Assembly (NCBI RefSeq): GCF_001431405.1
Contig: NZ_LDJL01000004.1
Location: 372,001-436,000 of the forward strand
Source of the DNA: Pseudoxanthomonas dokdonensis
GTDB lineage: Bacteria; Pseudomonadota; Gammaproteobacteria; Xanthomonadales; Xanthomonadaceae
DNA: 64,000 nt
Direction: 5' to 3'
Both the position numbers and the translations under genes were made by a program. This document shows, piece after piece, positions 60,508 to 64,000 of the stretch; the first letter of the stretch is position 1, and each line of letters starts with the position of its first letter. The notes beneath the pieces are model-generated. The model was given only the letters and a program-made list of their open reading frames with translations. It was not told the DNA's origin and searched no databases.

Positions 60508-61716
60508 ATGACTACCCATATCACCATCTCCAAGCGTGCGCAGGCGCTGACCAGTTCAGCGATCCGCGAAATCCTCAAAGTCACCGAGCGGCCGGAAGTC
60601 ATTTCCTTCGCCGGCGGTCTGCCGTCGCCGGCGACATTCCCGATCGAGCGGATGAAGCAGGCCACCGACAAGGTGTTTGCCGAGTGCCCGCACGCGGCGC
60701 TGCAGTACGGACCCACCGAAGGCTTCACCCCGTTGCGCGAATGGATTGCCGCCCGCCACAGCAAGAATGGCGTGACCATCCGCCCCAGCCAGGTGCTGGT
60801 GGTGACCGGCTCGCAGCAGGCGTTGGACCTGCTGGGCAAGGTGCTGATTGACGAAGGCAGCAAGGTGCTGGTCGAGACCCCCAGCTACCTGGGCGCGCTG
60901 CAGGCGTATTCGCTGTTCCAGCCGGCGTTCTCGGCAATGGAAACTGACGAACAGGGCATCGTCACCGACGCGTTGACGCCGGAGAAGCTGGCCGGTGCAC
61001 GCTTCATGTACTGCCTGCCCAACTTCCAGAACCCGACCGGCCGGCGGATGCCGCTGGAACGCCGCCAGGAGCTGGTGCGCAAGGCCACCGAAGCCGGCGT
61101 GCTGGTGGTTGAGGACGACCCGTACGGCGAATTGAGCTACCAGGGCGAGCAACTGCCCAGCCTGCTGTCGATGAACCCGGACAACGTGGTCTACATGGGT
61201 TCGTTCTCCAAGGTGCTGGCCCCGGGCCTGCGACTGGGCTACATCATTGCCCCGGAAGCATTGCTCGGCAAACTGGTGCAGGCCAAGCAGGCCGCCGATC
61301 TGCACACCCCGTCGTTCTCGCAGCGGATTGTCTACGAGGCGTTGCAGGACAACTTCCTCGACCAGCACATCCCCAAGATCCGCGAGCTGTATTCGCAGCA
61401 GTGCAATCTGATGCTGGACGCGCTGGACAAGTACTTCCCGGCCCAGGCCAAGTGGAACCGGCCGGCGGGCGGCATGTTCATCTGGGTGACGTTGCCGGCC
61501 GGCATCGATACCGGCGTGCTGCTGCAGCAGGCCATCGAGCAGCACGTGGCGTTCGTGCCGGGGGCGCCGTTCTACGCCACCGCGCCGCAGACCAATACCC
61601 TGCGTCTGTCGTTCGTTACCGTGCCCGCCGAGAAGATTGAAAGCGGCATGAAGACGCTGGGTGCACTGGTCACCGCGGCCGTGGCCGCCAACAGTGCCGA
61701 GACGACCACTGCCTGA
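60508..61716 (+). CDS. PLP-dependent aminotransferase, MocR/LysN-like class I
   Basis: A 402-residue fold-type I aminotransferase: ISFAGGLPSPATFP near the N-terminus, YGPTEGFTPLREWIA, NPTGRRMPLERRQ, DDPYGELSY and the cofactor Lys in SFSKVLAPGLRLGY. The family includes 2-aminoadipate transaminases and aromatic or branched-chain aminotransferases. Its place right after tyrA makes an aromatic 2-oxo acid (the last step to tyrosine or phenylalanine) a reasonable guess, but this is inference. Confidence 0.88.
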   Translation: MTTHITISKRAQALTSSAIREILKVTERPEVISFAGGLPSPATFPIERMKQATDKVFAECPHAALQYGPTEGFTPLREWIAARHSKNGVTIRPSQVLVVTGSQQALDLLGKVLIDEGSKVLVETPSYLGALQAYSLFQPAFSAMETDEQGIVTDALTPEKLAGARFMYCLPNFQNPTGRRMPLERRQELVRKATEAGVLVVEDDPYGELSYQGEQLPSLLSMNPDNVVYMGSFSKVLAPGLRLGYIIAPEALLGKLVQAKQAADLHTPSFSQRIVYEALQDNFLDQHIPKIRELYSQQCNLMLDALDKYFPAQAKWNRPAGGMFIWVTLPAGIDTGVLLQQAIEQHVAFVPGAPFYATAPQTNTLRLSFVTVPAEKIESGMKTLGALVTAAVAANSAETTTA

Positions 61717-61817
61717 AGCAGGCGTTTGCGCGGCGGGCGGGCGCATTGCCCGCCTGTCGTTGTTTACCGTGCGGCTGCCGTGATCGGTACCGCCAACCGA
61801 TGGATGGACGCACAGCC

Positions 61818-62531
61818 ATGACTTCTCCCGTACGACTGCTGATTCATGGTGCTTCCGGCCGCATGGGCCAGACCCTGCTGCGGCTGGCCGCCGAGCAGGC
61901 GGATGTATCGGTGGTGGCGGCGGTCGATCGCAAATCGCCGGCACAGCGCGTCATCGAAGGCGTGCCGTTCTTCGCCGCCAGCGAGCTGTCGGGCGTGCCG
62001 CCGTTTGACGTGGCCATCGACTTCAGCCTGCCGGAAGGCCTGTCGCCGATCATCTCGCTGTGCGTGGCGCGCAAGGCCGCGCTGGTATCGGGCACCACCG
62101 GCATCAGCGAGCAGCAGCACCAGCAGCTCAGTGAAGCCGCAACCGGTATTGCAGTGGTATGGGCGTCGAACTACAGCCTGGGCGTGGCGGTGCTGACCGA
62201 TCTGGTCGAACGCGCCGCCCAGGTCCTGCAGGGCTGGGATTGCGACGTGGTCGAGTCGCACCACACCCAGAAGAAGGACGCGCCGTCGGGGACTGCATTG
62301 ACCCTGGGCGAAGCCGCGCAGAGCGCCGGCGGGCAGGTCAGTTACGCCAGTCTGCGCGCCGGTGACATCGTCGGCGAGCACACCGTCCAGTTCACGACCC
62401 TGGGCGAGCGCATTGAACTGATTCATCGCGCCAGCAACCGCGACATATTCGCCCGTGGCGCGCTGCATGCCGCCAGCCGCATCAGCCAGCGTGGGCCGGG
62501 GCTTTACCGGGTGCGCGATCTGATTGACTGA
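61818..62531 (+). CDS. dapB: DapB 4-hydroxy-tetrahydrodipicolinate reductase
   Basis: DapB reduces HTPA in the diaminopimelate/lysine pathway. The 237-residue protein has the NAD(P)-binding [11 protein letters not shown], the catalytic block [16 protein letters not shown] (paired His and Lys), and [22 protein letters not shown]. It is shorter than E. coli DapB (273). ATG 61818 is the first start that fits the family. Confidence 0.95.
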   Translation: MTSPVRLLIHGASGRMGQTLLRLAAEQADVSVVAAVDRKSPAQRVIEGVPFFAASELSGVPPFDVAIDFSLPEGLSPIISLCVARKAALVSGTTGISEQQHQQLSEAATGIAVVWASNYSLGVAVLTDLVERAAQVLQGWDCDVVESHHTQKKDAPSGTALTLGEAAQSAGGQVSYASLRAGDIVGEHTVQFTTLGERIELIHRASNRDIFARGALHAASRISQRGPGLYRVRDLID

Positions 62532-62634
62532 GGCACTGGCGCCGCACCGCGGGTAGCTGCCGCTCGTCTGAATCGAGCATATCGGCGCCTGTTCAGGGTG
62601 CGATAAACGGCTGGCACAAAGCAGCACTCGCCGG

Positions 62635-62640
62635 TACAAT
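62635..62640 (+). promoter_or_regulatory. Likely -10 box of carA
   Basis: TACAAT at 62635-62640 is a good -10 element; only a weak -35 (TGGCAC, 62612-62617) is found 17 bases upstream. The transcript would have a leader of about 100 bases that includes a short hairpin at 62682-62695 (ACCGCG TT CGCGGT). Confidence 0.5.
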
Positions 62641-62749
62641 TCATCCTCGCCTGTTACCTACCGCCCCGGACCGGAGAAATACCGCGTTCGCGGTTTCTTG
62701 CAGCCGCAAGTCTGGAGGGGCAGGGTTCCTTCACCCCAAGGCGACCCCC

Positions 62750-63907
62750 GTGACCCAACCCGCAATTCTTGTACTCGAAGACGGCACCGTGTTCGAGGGC
62801 CTATCCGTAGGCGCAGCCGGCCTGTCGGTCGGCGAAGTGGTATTCAATACCGCCATGACCGGTTACCAGGAAGTCCTGACCGACCCGTCCTATGCGCGGC
62901 AACTGGTCACCCTGACCTATCCGCACATCGGCAACACCGGTTGTACCGATCAGGACGACGAAGCCGGCAAGGTCTGGTGTTCCGGCTTGATCGTGCGCGA
63001 CGTGCCGCGCCGTCCCAGCAGCTGGCGCAGCCAGGTCTCGCTGCAGGACTGGCTGCTGGTCCGCGGCATCGTCGCCATCTCCGATATCGATACCCGCAAG
63101 CTGACCCGCATCCTGTGCGCGAAGGGCGCGCAGAATGGTGCATTGATGGCCGGCGATGACATCAATGTCGAAACCGCGCTGGAAGCGGCGCGCAAGTTCC
63201 CCGGCCTGAAGGGCATGGATCTGGCCAAGGTGGTCAGCACCCAGAAAACCTACGACTGGCAGGATGGCCAGCTGGATCTGGACAGCAACCAGTTCGTCCA
63301 GGCCGAGCCGAAATTCAACGTCGTCGCCTACGACTACGGGGTCAAGTACAACATCCTGCGGATGCTGGCCGAGCGTGGCTGCAAGGTCACCGTGGTGCCG
63401 GCGCAGACCAGCGCCGCCGATGTGCTGGCGCTGAAACCGGATGGCGTGTTCCTGTCCAACGGTCCTGGTGACCCGGAACCATGCGACTACGCCATCGAGG
63501 CGATCAGGACATTCGTTGAAAAGAAGATCCCGACCTTCGGCATCTGCCTTGGCCATCAACTGCTGGCGCTGGCCACCGGTGCCAGCACGGTGAAGATGGG
63601 TCACGGCCACCACGGTGCCAATCACCCGGTCCAGGACCTGGCGACCGGCCGGGTCATGATCACCTCGCAGAACCACGGTTTCGCGGTCGATGAAACCAGC
63701 CTGCCGGCCAACGTCAAGGTCACCCATCGCTCACTGTTTGATGGCAGCAACCAGGGCATCGCCCTGACCGATGCCCCCGCGTTCTCCTTCCAGGGTCACC
63801 CGGAAGCCTCGCCGGGCCCCCACGATGTCGCGCCGCTGTTTGATGGCTTCGTCGCCATGATGCGGGACCGGGGACTGGGGACTGGGGACCAGGGGACGTC
63901 CCGTTGA
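62750..63907 (+). CDS. carA: CarA carbamoyl-phosphate synthase small subunit
   Basis: CarA hydrolyses glutamine to supply ammonia to CarB for arginine and pyrimidine synthesis. The 385-residue protein has the N-terminal [13 protein letters not shown] block, the amidotransferase Cys in [13 protein letters not shown] and the His/Glu pair in [13 protein letters not shown]. It starts at GTG 62750. The family normally ends shortly after FDGFVAMM; here about 14 extra residues ([14 protein letters not shown]) are encoded by a G-rich heptad repeat, which seems to have extended the frame. Confidence 0.95.
   Translation: MTQPAILVLEDGTVFEGLSVGAAGLSVGEVVFNTAMTGYQEVLTDPSYARQLVTLTYPHIGNTGCTDQDDEAGKVWCSGLIVRDVPRRPSSWRSQVSLQDWLLVRGIVAISDIDTRKLTRILCAKGAQNGALMAGDDINVETALEAARKFPGLKGMDLAKVVSTQKTYDWQDGQLDLDSNQFVQAEPKFNVVAYDYGVKYNILRMLAERGCKVTVVPAQTSAADVLALKPDGVFLSNGPGDPEPCDYAIEAIRTFVEKKIPTFGICLGHQLLALATGASTVKMGHGHHGANHPVQDLATGRVMITSQNHGFAVDETSLPANVKVTHRSLFDGSNQGIALTDAPAFSFQGHPEASPGPHDVAPLFDGFVAMMRDRGLGTGDQGTSR
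63864..63897 (+). repeat. Heptad GGGACYG repeat at the end of carA
   Basis: GGGACCG, GGGACTG, GGGACTG, GGGACCA and GGGGAC follow in tandem. Four runs of three or four G spaced by three bases make a textbook G-quadruplex motif on the coding strand, and so also in the mRNA. It lies inside the last codons of carA and just before the next gene. Confidence 0.85.
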
Positions 63908-64000
63908 GTCCAAGTCATTTCCGCGAGCTGGATGTGTGGCGACTGTCGATGGACCTCGCCGCGGCGGTCTATTCATTGGCGGTTGAGTTGCCTCGTGAAG
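63904..64000 (+). CDS. Four-helix-bundle protein, N-terminal part
   Basis: The frame from TTG 63904 (overlapping the carA stop) runs to the window end: [18 protein letters not shown] continues with [13 protein letters not shown]. This is the start of the four-helix-bundle (S23 / 23S rRNA intervening-sequence protein) family, whose members begin FRDLxVWQxAMDLA. Function is unknown. Only 32 residues are visible. If carB follows beyond the window, this gene is inserted in the carAB operon. Confidence 0.75.
   Translation, partial: MSPSHFRELDVWRLSMDLAAAVYSLAVELPRE

Overview
The window is a GC-rich chromosome segment from a gammaproteobacterium of the Xanthomonadaceae/Lysobacteraceae (Xanthomonas, Stenotrophomonas, Pseudoxanthomonas or Lysobacter type). 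The grounds are an aryl-polyene (xanthomonadin-type) pigment cluster with a flavin halogenase, a copLAB copper operon, divergent bamE(omlA)/fur, a tmRNA tag ANDDNYALAA, GTAG-headed palindromic repeats, and a Fur without the usual CxxC pairs. The genus cannot be fixed from the sequence alone.

Layout. 1-9154: cell envelope and cofactor genes (rodZ end, yfgM, bamB, der, moeA, rhodanese-MoeB fusion, a short-chain dehydrogenase, folD). 9188-14036: purine synthesis (guaB, guaA), a secreted hydrolase and tadA. 14062-21426: orn, a frameshifted secreted-protein gene, mscS, ppsA and its regulator ppsR on opposite strands, and small conserved genes. 21594-22161: a tandemly duplicated tRNA-Ala/tRNA-Glu pair on the minus strand with promoter and terminators.

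22235-39333: an operon of about 18 genes for an aryl polyene pigment. It holds a chain-length-factor-like half ketosynthase, two acyl carrier proteins, an acyl ligase fused to a dehydratase, a second dehydratase, a ketoreductase, two full ketosynthases, glycosyl- and acyltransferases, an aromatic ammonia-lyase-like enzyme, a thioesterase, a LolA-like carrier, an MMPL exporter, a halogenase-type flavoprotein and lipid-anchored or periplasmic helpers. Together they suggest that an aryl starter is loaded on an ACP, extended and dehydrated to a conjugated polyene, probably halogenated, attached to a lipid or sugar, and exported to the outer membrane. Most genes overlap by 4 to 20 bases, which points to coupled translation. 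A hairpin at 39369 closes the operon.

39512-42751: copper resistance (copL, copA, copB). 43147-44490: a FucP-type sugar transporter followed by two strong hairpins. 44904-46730: a Fic AMP-transferase gene with a palindromic operator over its start, then gene debris beside the 3' end of ssrA. 46756-51609: ssrA, a hydrolase-subtilisin fusion protein, smpB, ratA, ratB and bamE. 51713-59228: fur, a palindromic repeat array, recN and the heat-shock genes hrcA-grpE-dnaK-dnaJ with a clear sigma-32 promoter before dnaK. 59281-64000: tyrA, an aminotransferase, dapB, carA and the start of a four-helix-bundle protein gene.

Most of the window is conserved core genome. The more unusual parts are the halogenase-bearing pigment operon, the hydrolase-subtilisin fusion, the apparently leaderless and self-regulated Fic gene, and G-rich heptad repeats at dnaJ and at the end of carA.
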